A program made the translations under genes and the position numbers. Source: Roseiarcus sp963836695 (GTDB taxonomy: Bacteria; Pseudomonadota; Alphaproteobacteria; Rhizobiales; Beijerinckiaceae). Taken from it: a stretch of 64,000 nucleotides of DNA. Every line of letters begins with the position of its first letter. Within the stretch, counting starts at the first letter, position 1. The notes under the pieces are model-generated. The model worked only from the letters and a program-made list of their open reading frames with translations. It made no database searches and was not told where the DNA came from. Shown piece by piece: positions 8,900-17,532 of this stretch. The DNA is taken from assembly GCA_963836695.1 (NCBI GenBank), contig CAWIKX010000014.1, forward strand, positions 163,127-227,126, read 5' to 3'.

Positions 8900-9550
8900 T
8901 TGAGCGCCGACGTTACGAGCCGCTTCCGCCGCAGGGGTAGCAGGGAAGCGCCTGGCGCCGCGCGTAAGCCCCGCGCCGACGCGCAACGCAACCGCGAGGG
9001 GCTGCTTGAGGCGGCCAAGGCGGCATTCGCGGAAGTAGGGCCGGAGGCGAGCCTGGACGAGATCGCGCGGCGGGCGCGCGTCGGGATCGGAACCCTCTAC
9101 CGTCACTTCCCAACGCGCGACGCGATCGTGGAGGCGGTTTATCGCCGCGAGGTTCGGCAGCTGGCCGACGCCGCGCCTCGTCTGGTCGAATCCCTACCCC
9201 CGGCCGAGGCGCTTCGCGCTTGGATGCGGCTCTTCATCGATTATATCGCCGCCAAGAGGGTCATTGCCCCGGCGCTCAAATCGTTAGTCGGCGGCGGGTC
9301 GGCGCTGTACGCGGACTCGAGCGCCCGGATCAACGAGGCGATGGCGCTGCTCGTGGAACGCGCAAGAGCGAGCGGCGACATACGTCCGAGCGCCGATTCC
9401 GCGGATCTCCTGCGAGCGCTCATCGGTTTCGCGTACGTCAATTCCGCTCCAGACTGGGAAGCGAGCGCCGTCCGCCTCATTGACCTCCTGATCGATGGCT
9501 TAAGATCGCACCACGGCGACCAGCCAAGACGCAGCGGCCTCGTGACTTAA
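8900..9550 (+). CDS. TetR/AcrR-family transcriptional regulator
   Basis: A 216-residue repressor from a TTG start (AAGAGGA about 11 bases upstream). The N-terminal helix-turn-helix spans roughly residues 37-83: QRNREGLLEAAKAAFAEVG, LDEIARRARVGIGTLYRHFP, then TRDAIVEAVYRRE. The C-terminal ligand domain is of the TetR_C type common in SDR-linked regulators (LFIDYIAAKRVIAPALKSL). Divergent from the SDR pair, and the likely ligand of the two palindromes at 8836-8878. Confidence 0.88.
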   Translation: MSADVTSRFRRRGSREAPGAARKPRADAQRNREGLLEAAKAAFAEVGPEASLDEIARRARVGIGTLYRHFPTRDAIVEAVYRREVRQLADAAPRLVESLPPAEALRAWMRLFIDYIAAKRVIAPALKSLVGGGSALYADSSARINEAMALLVERARASGDIRPSADSADLLRALIGFAYVNSAPDWEASAVRLIDLLIDGLRSHHGDQPRRSGLVT

Positions 9551-9560
9551 GGAGTTAGGC

Positions 9561-9956
9561 ATGGACATCAAACGGTGCGGCTCGCAGCCGTCGGGCAAGG
9601 GGCCGGCGGATTGGTTCACCGGCGTGGTCCGCATCGACCCGCTCTTTCCCGTGAGCGCTCCAGCGCGCGCGGCCGGCAATGCGGTCACGTTCGAACCGGG
9701 CGCGCGCACCGCCTGGCACACGCACCCGCTGGGCCAGGTCCTCATCGTCACCGGCGGCTGCGGCCGGGCGCAGCGCGAGGGCGGCTCGGTCGAGGAGATT
9801 CGCGCAGGCGACGTCGTTGTCTTCGCTCCCGGCGAGAAACATTGGCACGGCGCCGCGCCCACCACCGCCATGACCCACATCGCCATCCAGGAGGCGCTCG
9901 ACGGCAAGGGCGTTGAGTGGATGGAAAAGGTCGGCGACGAACAATACCGGGGCTGA
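9561..9956 (+). CDS. Cupin-domain protein, (R)-hydroxynitrile-lyase-like
   Basis: A small single-domain cupin, 131 residues, 11 bases after tetR and likely co-transcribed with it. Metal-site motifs are complete: TAWHTHPLGQ with two His, Gln in GQVLIVTGG, and His in KHWHGAAPTTAMTH. The DIKRCGSQPSGKGPADWFTG start closely resembles the bacterial manganese cupin hydroxynitrile lyases, but many homologs have other or unknown roles. Activity is not established. Confidence 0.8.
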   Translation: MDIKRCGSQPSGKGPADWFTGVVRIDPLFPVSAPARAAGNAVTFEPGARTAWHTHPLGQVLIVTGGCGRAQREGGSVEEIRAGDVVVFAPGEKHWHGAAPTTAMTHIAIQEALDGKGVEWMEKVGDEQYRG

Positions 9957-10012
9957 GATCCCGTTTCGCCCGCGAGAACGCCAACCGGCAATTTCACGCG
10001 CTGCTTTCGGAC

Positions 10013-10028
10013 TGTGATCTGCGTCACA
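10013..10028. promoter_or_regulatory. Crp-like binding site upstream of the small membrane protein gene
   Basis: TGTGATCTGCGTCACA is a perfect TGTGA-N6-TCACA palindrome about 85 bases upstream of the ATG at 10114. Three other perfect copies and one near match occur in intergenic positions in this window. Confidence 0.6.
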
Positions 10029-10113
10029 CCCTCAGACGCCGAGTTATGGTTAGTTACACCACGAAAGAACCGCCGCAAGGGTTACGAACGGCGGACGAAA
10101 TGGAGATGCGACG

Positions 10114-10320
10114 ATGTCGCGACTTTTAGCAAATTCAGCCTTCTATGACGAAGGATTGATCGATCACCGCAACGAGCGGCCTTTGGCTGTGGCGTTTGCG
10201 ACGATTCTCATCGTGTGGACCCTGGCGTTCGGCCTGGTTTCCCTCTCAGGTGATCTCCACGCGCAGTCCAGGCATCTCGCGGACGGCTGCGTGCAGATGA
10301 TCTCGACGATGATGAAGTAG
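10114..10320 (+). CDS. Small single-span membrane protein
   Basis: A 68-residue product with one hydrophobic helix (LAVAFATILIVWTLAFGLVSL) after a charged N-terminal segment (DEGLIDHRNERP), then a short tail with one Cys. GGAG precedes the ATG. Family not recognised. A perfect Crp-type palindrome upstream suggests control by a Crp/Fnr regulator. Confidence 0.6.
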   Translation: MSRLLANSAFYDEGLIDHRNERPLAVAFATILIVWTLAFGLVSLSGDLHAQSRHLADGCVQMISTMMK

Positions 10321-10399
10321 GGGCGAAGCCTAAAGCTTCCCCCGAGGCTGTTCACCGCACTTGCACAGAAACGCGCTTTCACGTAAACGACGCGCGTTC

Positions 10400-10439
10400 A
10401 GAACCGCCCGGCCGTAAGGGCTGCCGTGGCGGTTCTTTT
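10400..10439 (+). terminator. Terminator or attenuator hairpin ahead of rpmI
   Basis: AGAACCGCC (10400-10408) pairs with GGCGGTTCT (10428-10436) and is followed by TTTT. It lies in the 190-base gap between the small membrane protein gene and rpmI. It could end the upstream transcript or act as an attenuator in the rpmI-rplT leader, where L20 autoregulation occurs in other bacteria. Confidence 0.55.
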
Positions 10440-10508
10440 GCTTGTTCCTGAGCAAACGGGGTTCGCCCCGCGAAATTCAAAAGGGCGTCAAGCCTTGAGG
10501 AGAGCCAA

Positions 10509-10709
10509 ATGCCCAAGTTGAAGACCAAATCGGGCGCGAAGAAGCGCTTCAAACTCACCGGGACCGGCAAGGTCGTCTACGTCCAACGCGGCAAGCGCCA
10601 CGGCATGATCAAGCGCACCGCCAAGCAGATCCGCGATCTGCGTGGCACGTCGGTTCTGTTCAAGACCGACGGCGACAAGGTCAAGAAGTTCTACCTGCCG
10701 AACGGCTGA
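10509..10709 (+). CDS. rpmI: 50S ribosomal protein L35
   Basis: A 66-residue basic protein of the large ribosomal subunit. The sequence MPKLKTKSGAKKRFK, then GKRHGMIKRTAKQIRDLRGT, is diagnostic. A strong GAGGAGA ribosome-binding site precedes the ATG. It is followed by rplT after 23 bases. infC, often first in this operon, is not adjacent. Confidence 0.97.
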   Translation: MPKLKTKSGAKKRFKLTGTGKVVYVQRGKRHGMIKRTAKQIRDLRGTSVLFKTDGDKVKKFYLPNG

Positions 10710-10732
10710 ACCTTTTCCCGGAGATTTGAACG

Positions 10733-11098
10733 ATGTCGCGCGTCAAAAGGGGCGTAACCGCCCACGCCAAACACAAGAAGGTGCTCAAGGCCGCCAAAGG
10801 CTTCTTTGGCCGGCGCAAGAACACGATCCGCGCCGCCAAGGCCGCGGTCGACAAGTCAATGCAGTACGCCTACCGCGATCGCAAGAACCGCAAGCGCGAG
10901 TTTCGCGCCTTGTGGATTCAGCGCATTAACGCAGCGGCGCGCGAGCATGGGCTGACCTACAGCCGGTTTATCTCCGGCCTCGCCGCGGCGGGGATCGAAG
11001 TCGACCGCAAAGTGCTGTCGGACCTCGCCATTACCGAGCCCGCGGCGTTCGCCGCGATCATCGAGCAGGCTAAGGGCGCACTGCCTAAGGCCGCCTGA
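10733..11098 (+). CDS. rplT: 50S ribosomal protein L20
   Basis: A 121-residue 23S rRNA-binding assembly protein, the usual length. Signatures are MSRVKRGVTAHAKHKKVLK, KGFFGRRKNTIRAAKAAV, RDRKNRKREFRALWIQRINA and the C-terminal KVLSDLAITEPAAFAAI. It is co-transcribed with rpmI. pheS follows after a 108-base gap that contains two hairpins. Confidence 0.97.
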   Translation: MSRVKRGVTAHAKHKKVLKAAKGFFGRRKNTIRAAKAAVDKSMQYAYRDRKNRKREFRALWIQRINAAAREHGLTYSRFISGLAAAGIEVDRKVLSDLAITEPAAFAAIIEQAKGALPKAA

Positions 11099-11108
11099 CG
11101 CGGCCCAA

Positions 11109-11179
11109 CAGTCCCCGACCCTGCCCGGGGACTGGAAACGGCTTGGTGAGGCGCGACCTTCCCTGTGAGATGAGGGAAG
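11109..11179 (+). promoter_or_regulatory. Two leader hairpins between rplT and pheS
   Basis: CAGTCCCCG (11109-11117) pairs perfectly with CGGGGACTG (11126-11134), and CTTCCCT (11158-11164) pairs with AGGGAAG (11173-11179). Neither has a following T-run, so they are not classical terminators. They may be processing or regulatory structures in the rplT-pheS transcript. No Phe-rich leader peptide was identified. Confidence 0.45.
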
Positions 11180-11206
11180 CCGTAACCCGCTCGCCGGGAG
11201 TCAAAG

Positions 11207-12289
11207 ATGTCGGATCTTGCCACCCTTGAACGGGAGACGCTCGCTGCGATTGACGGCGCTGGCGACGAAGCCGCGCTCGAATCGGCGCGCGTTGCCGCGC
11301 TCGGCAAGAAGGGTTCGATCTCCGCGCTCCTCGCCACCCTTGGCAAGCTTGCGCCGGACGAGCGCAAAGCGCAGGGCGCAGCGATCAATGCGCTGAAGGA
11401 TCAAGTTACGGAAGCGCTCACGGTCCGGCGGGCGGTGCTCAAGCGGGCGGCGTTAGAGGCGCAACTTAAGCGCGAGGCAGTCGACATCACGCTGCCGGTC
11501 CCCCTGCCCGGCATCGAGACCGGGCGCATCCATCCGATCAGTCAGGTAATGGACGAGATTGTCGCGATCTTCGCCGAGATGGGCTTCTCCGTCGCCGAAG
11601 GGCCGGACATCGAGAGCGACGATTACAACTTCACCAAGCTCAACTTTCCCCCCGGCCATCCGGCGCGCGAGATGCACGACACGTTCTTCCTCGAGCCCGA
11701 TGACAAAGGCGAGCGGAAGGTTTTGCGCACCCATACGAGTCCGGTGCAGGTGCGCACGATGCTCAGCCAAAAGCCGCCGATCCGCGTCATTTGCCCTGGC
11801 CGCACCTATCGGCGCGACGCCGACCAGACGCACACGCCGATGTTCCATCAGATCGAGGGCCTCGTCGTCGATCAGAGCGCGACGCTGGCGAACCTTAAGT
11901 GGGTGCTGGAGGAATTCTGCAAGGCCTTCTTCGAAGTGCCGCATGTCGGCATGCGCTTCCGTCCGAGCTTTTTCCCCTTCACCTCGCCATCGCTCGAGGT
12001 CGACATCCAGTGCCGTCGTTCAGGCGGGGAGATCCGCTTCGGCGAGGGCGAGGATTGGCTCGAAATCCTCGGCTGCGGCATGGTCCATCCGAACGTACTT
12101 ACGAATTGCGGCCTCGACCCCGAGGTCTATCAGGGCTTCGCCTGGGGCATCGGCCTCGACCGCCTGGCAATGCTCAAATACGGCCTGCCTGATTTGCGCG
12201 ACTTCTTCGACGCGGACCTGCGCTGGATCAATCATTATGGGTTCAAGCCGCTCGACGTCCCGACACTTGCGGGAGGATTGAGCGGATGA
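11207..12289 (+). CDS. pheS: Phenylalanine-tRNA ligase alpha subunit
   Basis: Catalytic alpha subunit of the alpha2-beta2 class II synthetase that charges tRNA-Phe; 360 residues, normal length. An N-terminal coiled-coil (residues 1-90) is followed by the class II core: motif 1 region HPISQVMDEIVAIFAEMGF, motif 2 THTPMFHQIEGLVVD and motif 3 GFAWGIGLDRLAMLKYG. A 78-residue ORF separates it from pheT. Confidence 0.97.
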   Translation: MSDLATLERETLAAIDGAGDEAALESARVAALGKKGSISALLATLGKLAPDERKAQGAAINALKDQVTEALTVRRAVLKRAALEAQLKREAVDITLPVPLPGIETGRIHPISQVMDEIVAIFAEMGFSVAEGPDIESDDYNFTKLNFPPGHPAREMHDTFFLEPDDKGERKVLRTHTSPVQVRTMLSQKPPIRVICPGRTYRRDADQTHTPMFHQIEGLVVDQSATLANLKWVLEEFCKAFFEVPHVGMRFRPSFFPFTSPSLEVDIQCRRSGGEIRFGEGEDWLEILGCGMVHPNVLTNCGLDPEVYQGFAWGIGLDRLAMLKYGLPDLRDFFDADLRWINHYGFKPLDVPTLAGGLSG

Positions 12290-12310
12290 CGTGGCTTAGG
12301 ATTTTGGCCA

Positions 12311-12547
12311 ATGGCCTGGATTAAGAGTTTTGAGAAGCGCGACGGGAGAGGAAAGCTCCAACCGTCTCAGGTTGTGGGGGTAGTCAAAATCTTCGAGCCG
12401 ACCGATGGTACCCCGATTGTGCAAATCGATACCAACGGATCCGTTGATAGAGCTAATCCCGGGAAACAAAGCCAGACCATCCAACTGGGGCGAGAGGCCG
12501 CAAGGGAACTCTTCGACATCCTCAAACGCATCTATGACTTCAAATAA
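12311..12547 (+). CDS. Small conserved hypothetical protein between pheS and pheT
   Basis: A 78-residue soluble protein with AWIKSFEKRDGRGKLQPSQ, then VVGVVKIFEP, VQIDTNGSVDRANPGKQSQ and a helical end RELFDILKRIYDF. The predicted pattern is beta-strands followed by an amphipathic helix. It sits 21 bases after pheS and 27 before pheT, so it is probably part of the operon. No function is recognised, and most phe operons lack such a gene. Confidence 0.65.
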   Translation: MAWIKSFEKRDGRGKLQPSQVVGVVKIFEPTDGTPIVQIDTNGSVDRANPGKQSQTIQLGREAARELFDILKRIYDFK

Positions 12548-12574
12548 AGCGACGCGTCCCAGCGGACACGATTG

Positions 12575-14981
12575 ATGAAATTCACCCTCTCCTGGCTCAA
12601 AGACCATCTCGACACCTCAGCCTTGCTCGCCGAGATCGTCGATGCGCTGACCCGCGTCGGCCTCGAGGTCGAGTCGGTCGAGGACCCGGCCCGCAAATAC
12701 GACGGCTTTGTCGTCGGGTCGGTTATCGAAGCCAAGCAGCACCCCAACGCCGACCGGCTGAAGGTCTGCATTGTGGAGGCCGGCCAAGGCCCGGTGCAGG
12801 TCGTCTGCGGCGCGCCGAACGCGCGCACCGGCATGAAGAGCGTGTTCTCGCCCGTCGGGACCTATATTCCCGGCAAGAAACTGACGCTCGCCAAGGGCGT
12901 CATCCGCGGCGTCGAGTTCGAATGGCATGCTCTGCTCGGCGGCGGAGCTCGAGCTCAGCGAGGATCACGAAGGCATCATCGAGCTCCCCGACGACGCGCC
13001 GGTTGGCGTCGCTTACGCCCACTACGCGGGTCTCGACGATCCGGTCATCGACGTTGCGGTGACGCCGAACCGACCCGACGCGACAGGCGTTGCGGGAATC
13101 GCGCGCGATCTCGCCGCGGCGGGACTCGGCAGACTGAAGACGCGCGCGACGAAGCCTTACGAAGGCGCGTTCGACTGCCCGACCGGCGTCCATCTCGATT
13201 TCGCTCCCGAGGACAAGTATCTTTGTCCCGCGTTCGCCCTGCGGCTTGTCCGGGACGTGACCAATGGGCCGTCGCCCGAATGGATGCAGAAGCGACTACG
13301 GGCGATTGGCCTCCGGCCGATCAGCGCGCTGGTTGACATCACCAATTACATCACCTTCGACCGCGGACGCCCGCTGCACGTGTTCGACTTCGCCAAGGTC
13401 GCCGGTGATCTCACGGTCCGCCGCGCTCACACGGGGGAAAGCGTGACCGCTCTCGACGGCAAGACCTACGCGCTCGACGAGAGCATGGTGGCAATTGCTG
13501 ACGCGAACGGCGTCGAGTTGATCGCCGGGATCATGGGCGGCGAACATTCCGGTTGCGACGAGACGACGCGCGACGTGCTAATCGAAAGCGCACTGTGGGA
13601 CCCGACGACGACCGCGCAAACAGGCCGGAAGCTCGGCATCACGACCGACGCACGCTATCGCTTCGAGCGCGGCGTCGATCCGGACTTCTGCGTCCCCGGC
13701 TGCGAACTCGCGACTGAGTTCGTGCTCTCGATCTGCGGCGGCGAGCCGTCACGCATGATCGTGGCGGGCGATCCGTTGACCCCGCGACGCTCCGTTCCTT
13801 TCCAATATAGCGAAGTGAAGCGACTGCTCGGCGTCGATATTCCTCAAGAGGAAGGCGAAGCGATCCTAAGCCGGCTGGGCTTTGGTCTTGAAGACGGGCG
13901 CGCCCTCGTTCCTTCATGGCGTCCCGACATCCAGGTCAAGGCCGATGTCGTCGAGCAGATCCTGCGCATCGCCGGAGTCAACCGCGCGCCGCCCGCTCCC
14001 CTGCCCCGGCTCGACGACGGCGTGCCGAAGCCGGTGCTTACGCTCATGCAGAAGCGTACGCGCGCCGCCAAGCGCACGCTCGCCGCGCTTGGCTCGCGCG
14101 AGGCGGTCACCTGGTCCTTCGTCTCCAAAGCCGCGGCTGAGCTGTTTGGCGGCGGCTCGCGTGCGCTCGCGCTCGCCAATCCGATTGCCGCCGACCTTTC
14201 CGACATGCGGCCGAGCCTCATTCCGGGGCTGGTCGCCGCCGCCAAACGCAATGCGCGCCGGGCGGTCGCCGACGTCGCGCTTTTCGAGGTCGGGCAGGTG
14301 TTTCTCGGCGCGAACGAAGACGATCAGCGGATCGCGGCGGCTTCCGTGCGACTTGGCTGCGCCAAGGCTGGCGAGGAAGGCCGGAATTGGACTGGCGGAG
14401 GGCTTGTCGATGTCTTCGACGCCAAGCGCGACGCAATGACGCTGCTCTCGGCTCTCGGCGCTAACGCCCATGCAGTCCAGGTCGTCCCTGGCGGCCCGCC
14501 ATTCCTACACCCAGGCCGGGCGGCGACGCTCCAGTTCGGGCCGAAGACCGTCGTGGGGTGGTTCGGACAATTGCATCCAAGCGCATGCGAGGCGCTCGAC
14601 GCCGAGGGACCGATCATCGCCTTCGAGATTACGCTTGACGCCATTCTTGCGCCGAAGGCGAAACCGACCAAGACCAAGCCGAAGCTCATCCGCTCGGATT
14701 TCATGCCGGTCGAGCGGGACCTTGCGTTCGTCGTCGGTGAGGCGGTCAGCGCCGCCGACATTCTCAAGGCCGCGGAGAACGCCGAACGGTCGCTCGTCGC
14801 CAGAGTCGGCGTCTTCGACGTTTATCGCGGCCAAGGAGTGCCTGAGGGTGCGAAGTCGATCGCCATTCAGGTGACATTGCAACCCCGCGAACGGACGTTA
14901 ACCGACGCCGAAATCGACGCTGCAATATCCAAGATCGTGGCCGAGGTGGCGAAAAAGACCGGCGCTACGCTCAGGAGCTGA
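12575..14981 (+). CDS. pheT: Phenylalanine-tRNA ligase beta subunit (one-base insertion)
   Basis: Beta subunit carrying the tRNA-binding and editing domains; 801 residues after repair, normal length. The first 114 codons (MKFTLSWLKDHLDTSALL, tRNA-binding DRLKVCIVEAG, VVCGAPNARTGMK) lie in one frame. The rest is in the next frame: B3/B4 editing domain, B5, and C-terminal FDX-ACB with ERDLAFVVGEAV. Removing one T from GAGTTCG (12914-12919) restores GVESNGMLCSAAELELSE, the conserved sequence. The gene is essential in bacteria, so a true null is unlikely. Confidence 0.96.
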
Positions 14982-14985
14982 AGCG

Positions 14986-15288
14986 ATGGCCGCCCGCGCC
15001 ACAATCGCGCTTTCGCTTGCCGCTCTGGCCTGGACCGTGGGCGCGCGGGCTCAGGACGATCCGGCCTGCGCGCAATATCGCGAGCCCATGGCCTATAATG
15101 CCTGTCTCGCCCGGCACGGGCCCAAGGCAAATGGCGTGGGCCAGCTCCACGGGGGCCCGCAACCCAGCCACGCCGGGCAGGACCGAGTTTGGCACGGGCA
15201 GACACGCCACCGCGCCCCAACCACGCGGTTCTATAGCCCGCATGCCGCCCATCGCGGCCGGGTGCATATGGAATTTCGCGTCCGCTGA
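14986..15288 (+). CDS. Small secreted hypothetical protein
   Basis: A 100-residue product starting four bases after the pheT stop. It has a signal peptide (ARATIALSLAALAWTVGARA) and then QDDPACAQYREPMAYNACLARHG, a two-Cys motif found in small exported Rhizobiales proteins, and a basic His-rich tail ending in RVHMEFRVR. Function unknown. Confidence 0.6.
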   Translation: MAARATIALSLAALAWTVGARAQDDPACAQYREPMAYNACLARHGPKANGVGQLHGGPQPSHAGQDRVWHGQTRHRAPTTRFYSPHAAHRGRVHMEFRVR

Positions 15289-15302
15289 GTAAGATTTAGG
15301 TG

Positions 15303-15437
15303 GTGAGCGCGACGCCCGAGCCCGCGGAAAATAGCGCAGGCGCCGCGCTCGTCCTCACGCTGTGGGAGATCAGCGCGAGGGCCGCGTTTCGCGCCAAGCC
15401 CCAAGGCGCGTCTGCGCGGGATTATCATTTCCGGTAG
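15303..15437 (+). CDS. Possible short ORF (44 residues)
   Basis: A GTG-started frame (SATPEPAENSAGAALVLTL and onward, ending ARDYHFR) with GC-biased third positions but only a weak ribosome-binding site. It may be a remnant or chance frame; no family is recognised. Confidence 0.2.
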   Translation: MSATPEPAENSAGAALVLTLWEISARAAFRAKPQGASARDYHFR

Positions 15438-15528
15438 CCCACCGCCCCGCGACCACACCCTTTACGCTTCGGGCGGACGGAGAAGCCAACCGGATAAGTG
15501 TGACCTAGACGATTGCGCGGCCCCCGGC

Positions 15529-15544
15529 TGTGATCGCCGTCACA
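15529..15544. promoter_or_regulatory. Crp-like binding site upstream of the Crp/Fnr pair
   Basis: TGTGATCGCCGTCACA is a perfect TGTGA-N6-TCACA palindrome in the 275-base region before the first Crp/Fnr gene. It suggests autoregulation or cross-regulation by a Crp-family protein. Confidence 0.65.
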
Positions 15545-15712
15545 GTGTGATCGGAAAAATGCTAATACACCGCAATTCATGGAAAAGTTGGCGCGTAAGC
15601 GCACGGGCAGTCTCCACATTTATGTCAGGCCAAAGCCGTTGCGGCATTGGCAAAAGACTTGACGTGAGGGTCGGTGTCCGCCACCGTCAGCTGGGATCGT
15701 CGGCGGCGGAAG

Positions 15713-16250
15713 ATGGTCATAGATTCGCTTTCAATCCACCCTTGCTTCAAAACGCTCGACCCGGAATCGTGCCAGGATCTCGATCGCCAGTGTACTTGGC
15801 TCAAAACGCCAGCTGGCGCATGGGCAGTTGGCCAGGCGGAGAGCGACCGCGACGTCTATTTTGTTCTGGCCGGCCGCTTGAGGATGCGGCAAGAGCTTGT
15901 TTCGTCCGACATTGAGGCCGGCTCCTTCTTTGGCGAATTGAGCGCCCTTGAAGGCATCCGAGGTTCGATAAGCGTCTACGCGGTCGATGAACTCGACGCT
16001 AGCCAAGATGCCGCGCACGGTCTTCATCGCGACCATGTTCAACCACCGGCCGCTCGGCGAAGCGATAGTCGCTACGCTGGTCGTGCGCAATCGAGCGATG
16101 ACTCGGAAGGTCGAAGCGGCCCATCTCTACGGGAACCGCATCGCCCCTGCCGAGGCGACGCGGTCGTGGCCGGGGCAACGTCGCTTTGACATGGGTGCGG
16201 ACCTCCGCCACATCGGCGTCAGCCATCGACGGGCGCGACGATGGTCATAA
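15713..16250 (+). CDS. Crp/Fnr-like protein lacking the HTH domain (one-base insertion)
   Basis: Paralog of the gene that follows. Residues 1-130 match its effector domain: SLSIHPCFKTLDPE, TWLKTPAGAW, SDRDVYFVLAGRL, AGSFFGELSALEG, then TMFNHRPLGEAIVATLVVRNRAMTR. Removing one A from GAACTC (15989-15994, GAGTTC on the other strand) restores AVDDSTLAKMPRTVF. After RAMTRK the similarity ends and a basic non-HTH tail follows to TAA 16248-16250, overlapping the next start. It looks like a partial tandem duplication. If expressed, it could bind effector or form heterodimers but not bind DNA alone. Confidence 0.65.
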
Positions 16251-16930
16251 GCTCGCTTTCGGGGCATCCCTGTTTCAAAACGCTCGATCCGGAACCCTGT
16301 CGGATTCTGGATCGTCACTGCACCTGGCTGAAGACTGCGGCGGGCGCGTGGGTCCTCGGTCAGACCGCCAGCGACCGCGATGTCTATTTCGTCATGACCG
16401 GACGGCTGAGAGCGGTGTCCCACGGGGTGCGGCAGGACCTGATTTTCTCCGACATGGAGGCGGGTTCGTTCTTCGGCGAACTGGCTGCTCTCGACGGCGG
16501 TCCGCGCTCGCTCAGCGTCTTCGCGGTCAACGACTCGACAGTCGCGAAAATGCCGAGCGCTGTCTTTGTGGAGACGATGTTCACGCACCGCCCGCTCGGT
16601 GAAGCGGTCGTAGCCACGTTGGTCGCACGTAATCGCGCAATGACCCGGCGGGTCGGCGAACTTGGCGCGCTCGATGTTCGCAGCCGCGTCCACGCCGAGC
16701 TCCTGCGCCTCGCCCGCCCCGATCGCGAGGATCCGAAGCGCGCCATAATCCTCGGGCCGCCGAACCAGTCGGAACTCGCTTCGCGCATCAACACGCGGCG
16801 CGAAACCGTTTCGCGGGAAATCAACGCCATGGAGCGCGAAGGCCTCATCGAGCGCCGGCGCGGAGCGATTGTGATCAACGACGCTCTGAGGCTCAGCGCC
16901 AGGCTCGAGGCGACCGCAATCGGCGCCTAG
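16241..16930 (+). CDS. Crp/Fnr-family transcriptional regulator
   Basis: A 229-residue regulator with an N-terminal cNMP-binding-type barrel (RDVYFVMTGRLRAVS, GSFFGELAALDGGPRSLSV) and a C-terminal HTH_Crp (NQSELASRINTRRETVSREINAMEREGL, split by the ETVSRE recognition helix). There is no Fnr-type N-terminal cysteine cluster, so it is not an obvious 4Fe-4S sensor. The Arg in GGPRSLS matches the phosphate-binding residue of cAMP-binding barrels. It is a candidate reader of the TGTGA-N6-TCACA sites in this window. Confidence 0.88.
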   Translation: MVISSLSGHPCFKTLDPEPCRILDRHCTWLKTAAGAWVLGQTASDRDVYFVMTGRLRAVSHGVRQDLIFSDMEAGSFFGELAALDGGPRSLSVFAVNDSTVAKMPSAVFVETMFTHRPLGEAVVATLVARNRAMTRRVGELGALDVRSRVHAELLRLARPDREDPKRAIILGPPNQSELASRINTRRETVSREINAMEREGLIERRRGAIVINDALRLSARLEATAIGA

Positions 16931-17018
16931 CGGCCGGTACCGCCCTTAGTTCGGGGCCTGCCCCCTATGACAAGCCTGAGCCGGCCGTTATGCCTATTAC
17001 AGGCGCGCGAGGACTGCT

Positions 17019-17180
17019 ATTCCGCGAGTCGCCGATCATCGATTTCTTGGGCATCGCCGTCACGTCTATCGCGAGCCCAAGAAAGGCGCGGATGGTTCGC
17101 GCGAACGGCTCACCAATGGTTCGCTGACGCCGGCGCTCCTCCGCGGCGTGACGATCGACGTCGCTGAGTTGCTCGGGTAA
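17019..17180 (+). pseudogene. C-terminal remnant of a Uma2-family (DUF820) restriction endonuclease-fold protein
   Basis: A frame ending at TAA 17178-17180 reads HVYREPKKGADGSRERLTNG and SLTPALLRGVTIDVAELLG. The VYREP...L(T/A)P...DVAELLG pattern is the C-terminal strand-helix of Uma2 proteins. No N-terminal half or start is visible between 16931 and 17019. Probably a decayed fragment. Confidence 0.4.
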
Positions 17181-17236
17181 ACGCGCGGCGGCTCAATTCG
17201 CAATAAGAGGCGAGTTCCCGATCCCTCTTGCGGCGT

Positions 17237-17252
17237 TGTGAGCCTCGTCACA
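17237..17252. promoter_or_regulatory. Crp-like binding site upstream of the GAF-cyclase gene
   Basis: TGTGAGCCTCGTCACA is a perfect TGTGA-N6-TCACA palindrome, 114 bases before the short ORF at 17366 and about 280 before the cyclase start. It suggests feedback between a Crp-like protein and the cyclase. Confidence 0.6.
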
Positions 17253-17365
17253 CCACGCAACTTCAGTGGTTGCTAAAAACCTTGCGCCCTTCCTCGGTTG
17301 TCCCCAACTGAGCGTTAACAAGGGTGGGAGGCGGCTCCAAGCGGGATATGACGCGGAGTTGGCCC

Positions 17366-17494
17366 ATGCCCTTTCACATTCTCGACAATTCGACCACGCA
17401 AGAGGATGGCGCTCCGCCGTCCGCTGTCATGTCGGGGGGTGAGTATCCGAGAATCGCAACGACGCTCCGCGCCGGCCATCCCTCTTGCCGCTAG
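17366..17494 (+). CDS. Possible short leader ORF upstream of the cyclase (42 residues)
   Basis: ATG with GGAG eight bases upstream begins FHILDNSTTQEDGAPPSAV and stops at 17492-17494, just before the cyclase start. No family is recognised. It could be a translated leader or a former N-terminus of the cyclase in another frame. Confidence 0.3.
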   Translation: MPFHILDNSTTQEDGAPPSAVMSGGEYPRIATTLRAGHPSCR

Positions 17495-17532
17495 ACGAAG
17501 CGCGGTTGACGCGCCTCCCGGAGGAACGGACA

